Source: QHXM01 sp032160165
Lineage (GTDB): Bacteria; Acidobacteriota; Blastocatellia; Pyrinomonadales; Pyrinomonadaceae
NCBI GenBank assembly: GCA_032160165.1
Contig: JAVHWA010000173.1
Span: 19,245 to 83,244, forward strand
DNA length: 64,000 nt
Reading direction: 5' to 3'
A program made the position numbers and the translations under genes. Shown here piece after piece: positions 39,742 to 48,580 of this stretch. The notes beneath the pieces were generated by a model. That model made no database searches, was not told the DNA's origin, and saw nothing but the letters and a program-made list of their open reading frames with translations. Numbering within the stretch: the first letter of the stretch is position 1; each line of letters starts with the position of its first letter.

Positions 39742-40812
39742 GATTATTAACATGCAATCGCCGTAACTGTAAAAGCGATAATGCTCCGCGACTGCGTGCT
39801 TATAAGCCTCAAGAACCAGCTCCCGCCCAGCAAAAGCCGCTATGAGTATCAAGAGCGAAGACCGGGGCAGATGAAAATTGGTCAGCAACGAGTCGACCAC
39901 GCGAAAGGTGTAACCGGGAGTGATCGTCAATCGTGCTTCGCCCGCTCCTGCGACGACGCGACCGTTCTCATCAGTTGCAGATTCTAAGGCCCGCGTCGTA
40001 GTTGTGCCAATAGCAATCACACGATTTCCTCGAGCATGCGTTTGGTTGATCGCCTTGGCGCTGGATTCGCTGAGCTCATAGCGCTCAGGCCCCACTCGAT
40101 GCTCAGCGACATTTCTAACTCGCACCGGCTCAAAAGTGCCGTAGCCAACGTGCAGCGTAAGCTCAGCGATGCCGAGACCGGACGCCTCGAGTTTGTCCAT
40201 GGCCTGGCGTGTAAAGTGGAGCCCGGCGGTGGGCGCAGCGATTGCTCCCCGAGCGCTGGCGTATACCGTTTGATATCTTTGCCGATCTTCAGACGATTCG
40301 TTATTCCGCTTTATATACGGCGGCAAGGGCGTCTGTCCAAGTACTTCAAGCGCTTCCTCAAAAGAGCCTTCGCACTCAAATCGAACAATGCGCCGCCCAC
40401 CCGGCAAGAGCTCGAGGACCTCCGCTCGCAATCGCCCGTCACCGAATAAAAGGCGGGAGTTTTGCTGAAGTCTCCGTGCCGGTCGAGCTAGTGTCTCCCA
40501 TACCAGCGGCCCGTGCTCGCTTAAGAGAAATACCTCCACACGTCCTCCGGAAGGCTCGCGTCGCCCCAGAAGACGCGCCGGAAAGACGCGTGTGTTGTTC
40601 ACAACAACAAGATCGCCTGGTGTGAGATATGAAGCGAGATCGAGAAAGCGGGTATCACACCATGTACGCTTCGCGCGATCCAGCACCAGCATTCGCGCCG
40701 CGTCGCGATGGTCCAGCGGATGCTGGGCGATCAATTCCTCCGGCAGGTCATAGTCGAAATCCGAAATCAGTTCGCACATTGCAGGTTGCGATTTGGAGTC
40801 TGAGGGCGTCAT
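39739..40812 (-). CDS. queA: tRNA preQ1(34) S-adenosylmethionine ribosyltransferase-isomerase QueA
   Basis: QueA transfers the ribosyl part of SAM to preQ1 in tRNA to make epoxyqueuosine. The 357-residue protein shows SDFDYDLPEELIAQHPLDHR, VVNNTRVFPARLLGR, GAIAAPTAGLHFT, ELTLHVGYGTFEPVR and NFHLPRSSLLILIAAFAG, all family signatures. An ATG 11 codons downstream (40779) is an alternative start closer to the usual N-terminus. The C-terminal SYGDCMLII is normal for QueA; the stop codon itself belongs to repeat H. Confidence 0.97.
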   Translation of the reverse strand: MTPSDSKSQPAMCELISDFDYDLPEELIAQHPLDHRDAARMLVLDRAKRTWCDTRFLDLASYLTPGDLVVVNNTRVFPARLLGRREPSGGRVEVFLLSEHGPLVWETLARPARRLQQNSRLLFGDGRLRAEVLELLPGGRRIVRFECEGSFEEALEVLGQTPLPPYIKRNNESSEDRQRYQTVYASARGAIAAPTAGLHFTRQAMDKLEASGLGIAELTLHVGYGTFEPVRVRNVAEHRVGPERYELSESSAKAINQTHARGNRVIAIGTTTTRALESATDENGRVVAGAGEARLTITPGYTFRVVDSLLTNFHLPRSSLLILIAAFAGRELVLEAYKHAVAEHYRFYSYGDCMLII

Positions 40813-40910
40813 TAAGCTTTAGTGCGGAAGAACATGAGTGAAGCTTCTAGCAGAGTGGCATCAAGCGCTCGGAAACCCCAACAACCAGCTGCCCAGGGGC
40901 GACTCGCTGT

Positions 40911-41924
40911 TCACGGGCTAGGCGCGATCGTCGCATCCGCGGCAGAGGCTTCGATCGGTGCGGACGGATGCTCTCGATGAAAGACGGCGGTTAGTTGAGC
41001 ACCAAAGAGAAGGATCAAACTAGAGAAATATCCCCAGGTCAGGACGGCGACCACTGCGCCCACTGAACCGTATATCTGATCGTAATGGAAGTAATGAAGG
41101 CTCCACGCGAAGATGTATTTCGCCGCTTCCCAGAGCACTGCCGCGATCACCGCCCCTGGCACTGTATCACGCAGTCTTACTCGCGCGTTCGGCATGAAGC
41201 GATAAACGAGTATGAAAAGAATGCTGGTCACCAGAATACTGGCCAGCGCGAATATGATCTGCCAAAAGATGCTGCCAAACGTAGCCAGCCACGACCAGCG
41301 CTCCAACTGACGTGGTGATAGTCTGGCCGCGAGCTGTTGCAAGCCCACGATGACGGACGTCACCAGCACGGACACCGTCAAAAGCAGTCCAACGATCCCG
41401 ATCATTCCCAATGTGAGTGCCCGGCCGTGGAGGAACGCCCGAGAAGTAGTGTTCCAAATTCTGTTGAGCGCCCGTTCGACTACGGCAAAGACCCATGAGC
41501 CAGCCCATAGGACAACCACCACACACGTAATGATGATGCCGGTTCCGACGTCTGAGAGAGAGCGAACTGTGCTGTCCAGAAATTCCGCCGAGCCCGGATA
41601 CACCTGCACCACTCGCCTCAGCATCTCGTTCAGCACGTCCGTTCCCGACGTCAACTGCTTTCCAAGTGCAAGAAGGAGAATAAGACCGGGAAAAAGCGTG
41701 AGAAGACCGAAATAGCTCATCGCGGCCGCTGACGTATAAAGATCATTCTCATGGAACCGATGAAAGCTGTGACCGAGCATGGTCAGCCACGGCGCCTTGT
41801 TGCGGACGCCGAAAGATTCGCGGGAAAATGATGATTGACGTCTCATCTTGATAAAGGGAGGAGTCAGAATCGAGATGTCCTGCTCTCGCAGGACGGGCAC
41901 TCGCGCAAATCCAGGGGGATTCAT
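40911..41924 (-). CDS. YihY/BrkB family inner membrane protein
   Basis: The 337-residue protein has six hydrophobic helices and the family pattern FHENDLYTSAAAMSYFGLLTLFPGLILLL, shown here in part as NDLYTSAAAMSYFGLLTLFP, plus RFMPNARVRLRDTVPGA and YGSVGAVVAVLTWGYFSSLI. These proteins were once called ribonuclease BN; the true function is unsettled. The ATG at 41924 overlaps the stop of the upstream gene (ATGA), which supports it, though an ATG at 41846 (MRRQSS) is closer to the family start. Confidence 0.9.
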   Translation of the reverse strand: MNPPGFARVPVLREQDISILTPPFIKMRRQSSFSRESFGVRNKAPWLTMLGHSFHRFHENDLYTSAAAMSYFGLLTLFPGLILLLALGKQLTSGTDVLNEMLRRVVQVYPGSAEFLDSTVRSLSDVGTGIIITCVVVVLWAGSWVFAVVERALNRIWNTTSRAFLHGRALTLGMIGIVGLLLTVSVLVTSVIVGLQQLAARLSPRQLERWSWLATFGSIFWQIIFALASILVTSILFILVYRFMPNARVRLRDTVPGAVIAAVLWEAAKYIFAWSLHYFHYDQIYGSVGAVVAVLTWGYFSSLILLFGAQLTAVFHREHPSAPIEASAADATIAPSP

Positions 41925-43873
41925 GGGGACTTGATTTGATCGGGTTTGGCGCTCTGCTTCTCTAAAGCAGTCCGAGCTATCGCGATCGAGGCGAATGCCT
42001 GCGGTACCTCACCGTTTAGCCCTCGAACCTCTTCCAACGCCTTTTCAAAACTGAGGTCGGCCATTGTCGCAAAAACTGTATCGCAGCGAAATACCTCGGG
42101 CTCGACACCATAGTGTGACATCGGGTCACTGTTCAGGCTGTCATCCGTAACCATTTCGAATTCAAGAACGTCCCCAGCGAAGTCGTCTAAAGCATTCGCC
42201 GCTTCGACGTATTGACGAAGAAGCTCCCATGCCCGCGCCGGGGCGACCCGCGCAGCGCTGGTCGTCACAATTCCATAAGCGGCGACGCGCGTCGAAGTAC
42301 CCTGCGAGACCCGCGAGGCTTGATGTTCAGCCTCCGTAATCAACTCCGCGATCTTTTGCGACTTTTGAACATCCTTACGTCGTGAGGCCACGATTGCCGC
42401 CTGGGAAAATCCCCAGGCCTTTGCGACCGCCGGCACGTCGGCGTTACTGACAAACTTGACGACGCTCTCGAAATCGTCTTCCTTTTCGTCCGCATACACG
42501 TTTGAGATGTCTTTGATCTGTTGCACCTGAATGAACGATAAAGCTGCCCGGCGATCTTCGCTATCCTCAAGCTCCGATGCGGCTCGTCGCGCGCGATCCC
42601 AGAATCGGTTTCGTACCGCCGACTGAATAATCAGCGAGGCTAGTCGCTTGCGCTCCGCAGCATTGGTGGCCCGTGAAAGTTGTTCGGTCTCTGAGCGGAG
42701 AGGGTCTGCGAAACCGGCTGGAGTCAGACTATCGAGAGTGAATTGCGCAGAAACCTGTTCGCGTCTGCTGGATTCGATCTCATTGTAGAGCTCGCTGTGA
42801 CGCGCACGTAGTGCTGGAGCGTATGCCGCGATGGGTGTTGACGACTTTTCGAAATAAGGAAGCAGCCGGCCGGTTGCATAAAACTCGGCCATCAAATCCT
42901 GCATCGTGAGTGACGCCCGTGGTCCCCTCGGACGCAGGAGAACTGACGCTGCCAGGCTGAAGAACTCCGATTGAGTTCTTTGCGGCACGGATTGCTCTGA
43001 GGAGGAACCTGATCTGGGGCGCGGAAACGATCGAAACTCCAGCATGCCGGAGAAGTCGATCACCACAATCAAGGTCGGCGAGATAATGTGAGAGGACAAC
43101 AGCAAGACTTCATTGGCATTTGTATTGGGATCGGCCGCGGCACGCCGAAGAAGTCGCAGATAAAGAGCATCGGCTTCGTTGACGTCCTGTTGACGCAGGC
43201 GCTGGATGTACACCATGAGATCTGTGCTGGGTCCGTCGCTGATAATTGGAGCCGCGACCTCAGCCGCCCGTCGGGTCTCCCCGGCAGCTAGTAGTTCGCC
43301 GGCCAGAGCGAGACGCCGTGCTGTCAGTTGCGCATTTGGCCTGGCGCGCGACGGTGCATTGTCAGTCGCATTACTCTCTGGCTTGTCGCCGGCTAGCTCC
43401 CGCAAGAACAGCTCGGCCAGCTTAGTGTCTCGAGCGGCGACTATTTTCAGGACCTCATGACGGGCCTCGGAAAAATCCGTGTTAATGCCGGTCATGCTGC
43501 CGGACTCTCGCTCAGACTCTTCCTGCTCTGCTTTGTCGGAAGCCGTTGCGGCAATCCAGGCGCGTCGAAAAATCGTGCGGGCTCGCGTTGAGTCGTTGGA
43601 CCACAGCGCGTCGGCGGCAAGCGCCTGCACCTTTGCCCGGTAGAACTGATCGTCGAACAAACGCGCGTGGTCCGCTGTTTCGATAAGCAGTGTAAGGGCC
43701 CTGGATTGACGCACGCGGCGTGAATCTGCTTCGCGTGTAGAGTCACCCGAAGATGGCTGGCGCCGAGGACTTCCGCTTTTTTGAGAGAGTGATTGCGAAC
43801 TGCCAAATGTCAGAGCTAACGCCAGAAGGAGGGGCGTGCGGACAAAGACTAAGGTGCGACGGTTCGTGCTCAT
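41921..43873 (-). CDS. Large secreted protein of unknown function
   Basis: From the ATG at 43873 the protein is 650 residues with a signal peptide (RTPLLLALALTFGSSQSLSQ). The rest is almost wholly helical, Ala/Glu/Arg/Ser-rich, with repeated patterns such as ALAADALWSNDSTRARTIFR, RRAAEVAAPIISDG and RRAASELEDSEDRRAALSFI that look like degenerate TPR/alpha-solenoid repeats. I see no catalytic motif. It lies between ruvB and the yihY-like gene, with overlaps that suggest one operon. Family not recognised. Confidence 0.7.
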   Translation of the reverse strand: MSTNRRTLVFVRTPLLLALALTFGSSQSLSQKSGSPRRQPSSGDSTREADSRRVRQSRALTLLIETADHARLFDDQFYRAKVQALAADALWSNDSTRARTIFRRAWIAATASDKAEQEESERESGSMTGINTDFSEARHEVLKIVAARDTKLAELFLRELAGDKPESNATDNAPSRARPNAQLTARRLALAGELLAAGETRRAAEVAAPIISDGPSTDLMVYIQRLRQQDVNEADALYLRLLRRAAADPNTNANEVLLLSSHIISPTLIVVIDFSGMLEFRSFPRPRSGSSSEQSVPQRTQSEFFSLAASVLLRPRGPRASLTMQDLMAEFYATGRLLPYFEKSSTPIAAYAPALRARHSELYNEIESSRREQVSAQFTLDSLTPAGFADPLRSETEQLSRATNAAERKRLASLIIQSAVRNRFWDRARRAASELEDSEDRRAALSFIQVQQIKDISNVYADEKEDDFESVVKFVSNADVPAVAKAWGFSQAAIVASRRKDVQKSQKIAELITEAEHQASRVSQGTSTRVAAYGIVTTSAARVAPARAWELLRQYVEAANALDDFAGDVLEFEMVTDDSLNSDPMSHYGVEPEVFRCDTVFATMADLSFEKALEEVRGLNGEVPQAFASIAIARTALEKQSAKPDQIKSP

Positions 43874-43886
43874 CGTTAAATTAGAA

Positions 43887-44933
43887 TTACTGTCCCTCGT
43901 CAAAAAGACTCGGTCTGAGTGACGCCGCAAGGCTGACTCCAAAGTGCTCGTATGCCAGCCGAGTCGCCATCCGACCACGCGGCGTTCGATTTAGAAAACC
44001 GATCTGTATTAGGTAAGGCTCGATGATCTCTTCTATTGAGTCTTTTTCCTCGTGAATCGAGGCCGAGAGCGTGCTTAAGCCAACCGGGCCCCCGCCAAAC
44101 TTCTCTATAATCGTCATCAGCAGTTTGCGATCGACTTCATCCAGTCCAAAGGTATCAACTTCCATGCGATTGAGCGCGTCGTTGGCGACTTCCTGGGAAA
44201 TGCGTCCGTCGTAGTCGACCTCCGCGAAATCCCGCGCGCGCCTCAGCAGTCGGTTGACGATACGAGGAGTACCCCGCGCGCGTCTCGAGAGCTCGCTCGC
44301 GCCTCCGTTGTCCAAAGCGACGCCAAGTATGTCAGACGAGCGCTTTACGATCACTTGCAGATCGTCCTGGTTATAAAAGTCCAAATGGAAAACGATGCCG
44401 AAGCGGCCACGCAGCGGAGCCGTGATCAGCCCGGCGCGGGTTGTCGCTCCGATCAGGGTGAACTTGGGAAGTGACAACTTAATCGACCGCGCGCCGGTTC
44501 CCTGCCCTATCACCAGGTCGAGTTGATAGTCCTCCATCGCGGGATAAAGCACTTCTTCGATCGCAGGATTGAGACGATGAATCTCGTCTATGAAGAGCAC
44601 ATCGCCTTCCTGCAAATTTGTAAGCAGGGCCGCGAGGTCGCCGGACTTCTCAATCACCGGCCCCGCTGTCGAGCGTAGCTCCGCGCCCATTTCGTTGGCG
44701 ATGATATTGGCCAGAGTCGTTTTTCCAAGTCCGGGCGGGCCGGTCAGAAGCACGTGATCGAGTGCCTCATGACGTTGAATCGCTGCTTTGATAAAGATGC
44801 GAAGGTTCTCGGTCGCGCGCCGCTGACCTATGTACTCTGGGAGGCGTGTTGGACGAAGCGACAGCTCGAACTGTCGATCTTCATCTAGCACGCCCGCCTC
44901 ACGGGTGTTCACGGATTGAAGTTCGTCGCTCAT
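43887..44933 (-). CDS. ruvB: Holliday junction branch migration ATPase RuvB
   Basis: RuvB is the AAA+ motor of the RuvAB complex. The 348-residue protein has SLRPTRLPEYIGQ, Walker A GPPGLGKT (65-72), Walker B LFIDEIHRLN, the sensor-1 FTLIGATTRAG and GLISAPL-type segment GLITAPLRGRFGIV, and a C-terminal winged helix (NRTPRGRMATRLAYEHFG). The start overlaps the ruvA stop by 4 nt. Identification is secure. Confidence 0.98.
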   Translation of the reverse strand: MSDELQSVNTREAGVLDEDRQFELSLRPTRLPEYIGQRRATENLRIFIKAAIQRHEALDHVLLTGPPGLGKTTLANIIANEMGAELRSTAGPVIEKSGDLAALLTNLQEGDVLFIDEIHRLNPAIEEVLYPAMEDYQLDLVIGQGTGARSIKLSLPKFTLIGATTRAGLITAPLRGRFGIVFHLDFYNQDDLQVIVKRSSDILGVALDNGGASELSRRARGTPRIVNRLLRRARDFAEVDYDGRISQEVANDALNRMEVDTFGLDEVDRKLLMTIIEKFGGGPVGLSTLSASIHEEKDSIEEIIEPYLIQIGFLNRTPRGRMATRLAYEHFGVSLAASLRPSLFDEGQ

Positions 44934-45553
44934 CCCTTAGCCAACTGGCGCAGCGCGCGTCGCAAGATGATTTCCACCGTGAACTCGCCGCCTTCCCGAA
45001 TCGCCGCGGTAACGGCTTTTTCGGCGGACGCCCTCGGATACTCGAGATTTATGAGTGCTGAAAGAGCATCCGAGCGTACGGCCTCTTGGTCGGTAACCGC
45101 AGGCTCCCCCGGCTTCTCGCCGAACTGCTCTTCCAACGCGGGCGATGAAAGCAGGGCGACCTTGTCGCGCAACTCGACGACCAGGCGCTCGGCGGTTTTG
45201 CGGCCAATACCGGGGATTGAAGTCAGCCTCGCCAGATTGTTGGTACGAATTGATGCGATTATCTCATCCGCGCTCATGCCGGAAAGCATGGTGATCCCGA
45301 GTTTCGGGCCGATACCACTAACGGAGATCAGTCGGAGAAACAATTCGCGCTCGCGGGCAGTCTTAAAACCGTAGAGTTGAAGGGCGTCTTCGCGGACGTG
45401 CGTGTAGATGCGAAGTGCGACGCTCGCTCCCGCCTCTTCCAGATTTAAGAAGGTCGAGAGGGGGATGGTGACTTCGTAGCCGACGCCGCCTACATCAAGA
45501 ATCAGAGTGTTCGCATTCTTGCTGAATAGAGTGCCGGATAAATGTGCAATCAT
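44930..45553 (-). CDS. ruvA: Holliday junction DNA helicase subunit RuvA
   Basis: RuvA binds the four-way junction and loads RuvB. The 207-residue protein begins MIAHLSGTLFSKNANTLILD with the OB fold, has the paired helix-hairpin-helix motifs SVSGIGPKLGITMLSGM and SIPGIGRKTAERLVVELRDK, and a C-terminal RuvB-binding domain. It is the first gene of the minus-strand run that continues through ruvB to the GNAT gene. ruvC is not adjacent. Confidence 0.97.
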   Translation of the reverse strand: MIAHLSGTLFSKNANTLILDVGGVGYEVTIPLSTFLNLEEAGASVALRIYTHVREDALQLYGFKTARERELFLRLISVSGIGPKLGITMLSGMSADEIIASIRTNNLARLTSIPGIGRKTAERLVVELRDKVALLSSPALEEQFGEKPGEPAVTDQEAVRSDALSALINLEYPRASAEKAVTAAIREGGEFTVEIILRRALRQLAKG

Positions 45554-45703
45554 CGATCGCTAAAATCGAGTTGAAATAGAATTCGGGAGCGCTTACGTTA
45601 CGAATTGGATTGTAGTTCATGGGCGCCCGTTCGGCAACGCATTGCAGATTGCGGCAGTGCCACACCACTTCAACCGACCAGAGATGTTTTGATGATGCCC
45701 TGG

Positions 45704-45733
45704 TTGTTCCGCTCGCGCGCAGGGCTTTATACT
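45704..45733 (+). promoter_or_regulatory. Probable promoter upstream of the small gene at 45785
   Basis: TTGTTC (45704-45709), 18-nt spacer, TATACT (45728-45733), 52 nt upstream of the start. The -10 is good, the -35 fair. It would transcribe the small gene and perhaps the P-type ATPase gene behind it. Confidence 0.5.
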
Positions 45734-45784
45734 GCCGTGACTTTACATCCGGATTCACATGGCAGCGAGCGGGAGGCAAAATTA

Positions 45785-45973
45785 ATGGCAGAGATGAGCG
45801 AGGAGAAGATCAGATCAATAGTGCAGGACGAGTTGTTGGGAATCATCAACGATGCCCACGAGTCATTGGGCATCAAGAAGGACCCGACCGGCATGGCCAG
45901 AAAAGCCCTCGACGGCCTGGCCGACTTAGTTCGCGGAAGACAAACCCTGGGCGTCGAAGACGAGCGACCGTAA
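45785..45973 (+). CDS. Small conserved-looking hypothetical protein (62 aa)
   Basis: A 62-residue acidic helical protein, MAEMSEEKIRSIVQDELLGI followed by a GIKKDPTGMARKALDGLADL segment. GGGAGG lies 8 nt upstream of the ATG at 45785, a strong ribosome site, while the longer open frame upstream has none. No signal peptide or membrane segment. It is divergent from ruvA and 37 bp upstream of the P-type ATPase gene. Function unknown. Confidence 0.6.
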   Translation: MAEMSEEKIRSIVQDELLGIINDAHESLGIKKDPTGMARKALDGLADLVRGRQTLGVEDERP

Positions 45974-46010
45974 TTTGGCCAGACACTGACCGATCGCTGA
46001 AAGGTTTGCT

Positions 46011-48440
46011 GTGGAACTTACCGGTCTAACTACTGCGCAGGTCGATGAGCGGCTAGCCAGGGGGCAGCAGAATATCAGCTCGGCAACTCGCACTCGGCGA
46101 ACGCGAGAAATCCTCTTCGATAACATCTTTTCGGTTTTCAACTTCGTAGTCGTTGGAATTATCTGCTTCCTTCTCTTCTTCTACTTAAGGACCCGCGACG
46201 AACGATTGCTTCTGGATTCGATCGGTGTCTTAACAGTTGCCTTCGTCAATACCATCCTCGCCGTCTCGCAGGAGGTCAAAGCCAAGCGAGCGCTCGACAA
46301 GGTAAATCTTCTGCTCGCGCGCGTCGCCACGGTCGTTCGTGATGGTCAGGAAGTTTCGATCGATCAGAGCGCGATTGTGATCGACGACCTGGTTCGGATC
46401 GAGCGAGGCGACCAGATCGTGGTTGATGGAAGAATCGTACGGTCCCATCACCTCGAGATAGACGAATCGCTTCTCACCGGAGAGTCCGTCCCCGTCCTCA
46501 AGGGCGCGGGCGACGAAACACTTTCCGGAAGCTTCTGCGTTTCAGGAAACGGTTATTACGTCGCAGAAAGAGTGGGCGATGCGTGTCATGCCGCCGAGGT
46601 CACGACCCTTGCAAAGAAGTTCAAGCATTCCGTCTCGCCTCTGCAAAAGAAGATCAACCACATCGTAGAGGTGCTGCTCGGTGTCTCCGTTGTCCTGGTC
46701 CTTCTGGAGATATTCTTCGACCCGCAGGCGGATTTTGGAAAAATAGATTTCATTCGAAGGCTCTCAACGATCGTCATCTCGCTCTTGCCGCAAGGTCTCG
46801 TGCTGATGGCATCGATCACCTTCGCGCTCGGCGTCTATCGCATCAGCCGCATCGGAGCAATCATCGAAAAGTTGAATGCGATCGAGTCGTTTTCCAATGT
46901 AGAGATCGTCTGCATGGATAAGACCGGCACGCTCACGCAAAATAAACTCTCGGTTAATCGAGTTACGATGCTCGGAGAAAACTACAGCCTGGAGAGAGTT
47001 CAGGCTCTGCTAGGCACCTACGCCAAACTATCGTCGGACAAGAATGCCACCCTGAGGACCCTCGAAGCGTTTCCAGCGAACCAGACCGCGAAGCTCATCG
47101 CTGAAATCCCATTCAGCTCAGAAAAGAAGATGAGCCTGCTTTCGACCGAGATCGAGGGACGCGAGGTGGTTCTGATCCTCGGAGGATTTGACCTGCTTCT
47201 GCCTGCCCTCGATCCTTCCTCTCAGACCAAGGCAAGGACTTTGTTCGCTGATAACCGCCTTAGCGTCTACCGAAACGTTTTGTTTGGAACGGTCGCCGCC
47301 GGAGTTGAGCTGGAAGACCTCCGAAGTGGTCAGGCGATGCTCAAGATCGAACCTATCTGCGTAGTCTCGATTACCGATCTTGTGCGAGACGACGTCATGG
47401 ATGCCATTCGGCTTTTCCAATCTCACAACATCAGCTTCAAGATACTGTCGGGTGATGCACCGGACGCGGTCCAGGCGGTAGCCAGAGAAATCGGATGGGA
47501 CATTCCCGACGAGCAGATGGTTACCGGGTCTGAACTGGACGCTGTCCCGGACGAGAATTTCGCGGACATAGTCCTGGAAAGGCAGATCTTTGCGCGCCTC
47601 CGCCCCGATCATAAACTGCGAATTATCGAATCGCTCAAGCAAGCAAAGATCCACACAGCGATGATTGGCGACGGAGTCAATGACCTGCCGGCCATCAAGG
47701 CCTCGGACATGGGAATCGCGATGGAGGAAGGAAGCAAGATCACTAAAGAAGTCGCCGACATCGTACTCTTGAAAAACAAATTCTCGCTGCTGCCTCAGAT
47801 ATTCGATGAAGGTAATAAGATAGTAAACACCGTCAATGCCGTGGCGAAGCTCTTCCTTACCAAGAACTTTCTTGTCATCTATCTCGGGTTGTTGACGCTG
47901 ATCTTTCTGTTTGAATTTCCATTGACCCCGAGGCGCGTGAGTCTAATCAATATCTTCGCAATCGTGCTACCCTCATTCGTTATCGCCCTTAGAAACAACG
48001 ACGTAAGCAAGACAAAGAATTTTTCGAAAGACCTCTTCTCCTTCGTCATTATCTCGTCTCTCATCATCGCGGCGGCCGGACATCTGGGCGAACACGTAAC
48101 GCCGATGTATTTCGAGATCAACGCAGCGGACCTGCAAATGGTGATGCTCAGCATTATGATCGTGACGTCGGTCGCTAACTTCCTGGCGGTGGCGCTTCAC
48201 CGGGCCGAAACGAACGTCAGACTCTATCTCTGGTATGGCCTCGGACTCCTGGCAGTCTATGTCTTCCTGGCGGCGAACAAGATTGATTTCTTCCCCTTGA
48301 ACGGATTAAAGAAGTTCTACGAAATAGAATACCTCGCGCCCAAATACTGGATAGTGGTCGGAGTCATCGGGCTATCCAGTGCGGGCCTGCTATTCGTCGT
48401 GCAAAAACTTCGAGAACGGCTGATTGAGAGGCTGAGTTAG
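46011..48440 (+). CDS. P-type cation-transporting ATPase (CtpE-like)
   Basis: The 809-residue protein has the P-type ATPase order: TGES (156-159) in the actuator, DKTGTLT (303-309, phosphorylated Asp303), MIGDGVNDLPAIKASDMGIA (about 550-570) and ten predicted membrane helices. The M4 ion-site motif reads LLPQGLVLMAS (258-268) where most calcium-type pumps have PEGL; the sequence resembles mycobacterial CtpE, a Ca2+ transporter, more than heavy-metal pumps, and lacks heavy-metal N-terminal domains. GTG start. The Gln in place of Glu leaves the ion uncertain. Confidence 0.88.
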   Translation: MELTGLTTAQVDERLARGQQNISSATRTRRTREILFDNIFSVFNFVVVGIICFLLFFYLRTRDERLLLDSIGVLTVAFVNTILAVSQEVKAKRALDKVNLLLARVATVVRDGQEVSIDQSAIVIDDLVRIERGDQIVVDGRIVRSHHLEIDESLLTGESVPVLKGAGDETLSGSFCVSGNGYYVAERVGDACHAAEVTTLAKKFKHSVSPLQKKINHIVEVLLGVSVVLVLLEIFFDPQADFGKIDFIRRLSTIVISLLPQGLVLMASITFALGVYRISRIGAIIEKLNAIESFSNVEIVCMDKTGTLTQNKLSVNRVTMLGENYSLERVQALLGTYAKLSSDKNATLRTLEAFPANQTAKLIAEIPFSSEKKMSLLSTEIEGREVVLILGGFDLLLPALDPSSQTKARTLFADNRLSVYRNVLFGTVAAGVELEDLRSGQAMLKIEPICVVSITDLVRDDVMDAIRLFQSHNISFKILSGDAPDAVQAVAREIGWDIPDEQMVTGSELDAVPDENFADIVLERQIFARLRPDHKLRIIESLKQAKIHTAMIGDGVNDLPAIKASDMGIAMEEGSKITKEVADIVLLKNKFSLLPQIFDEGNKIVNTVNAVAKLFLTKNFLVIYLGLLTLIFLFEFPLTPRRVSLINIFAIVLPSFVIALRNNDVSKTKNFSKDLFSFVIISSLIIAAAGHLGEHVTPMYFEINAADLQMVMLSIMIVTSVANFLAVALHRAETNVRLYLWYGLGLLAVYVFLAANKIDFFPLNGLKKFYEIEYLAPKYWIVVGVIGLSSAGLLFVVQKLRERLIERLS

Positions 48441-48580
48441 GGCTCCAAATCATTTGGCCACAGCGGCGTTTTTGGTTTATAAGATAGCGGTGCCCACCCG
48501 AAAGAAGCGCAACTCGTGATCAAGTCACGCGTGTGCTGTACTGTCGTTCTCTTTCCTGATCTAAAAAGGAGTTTCACAGC

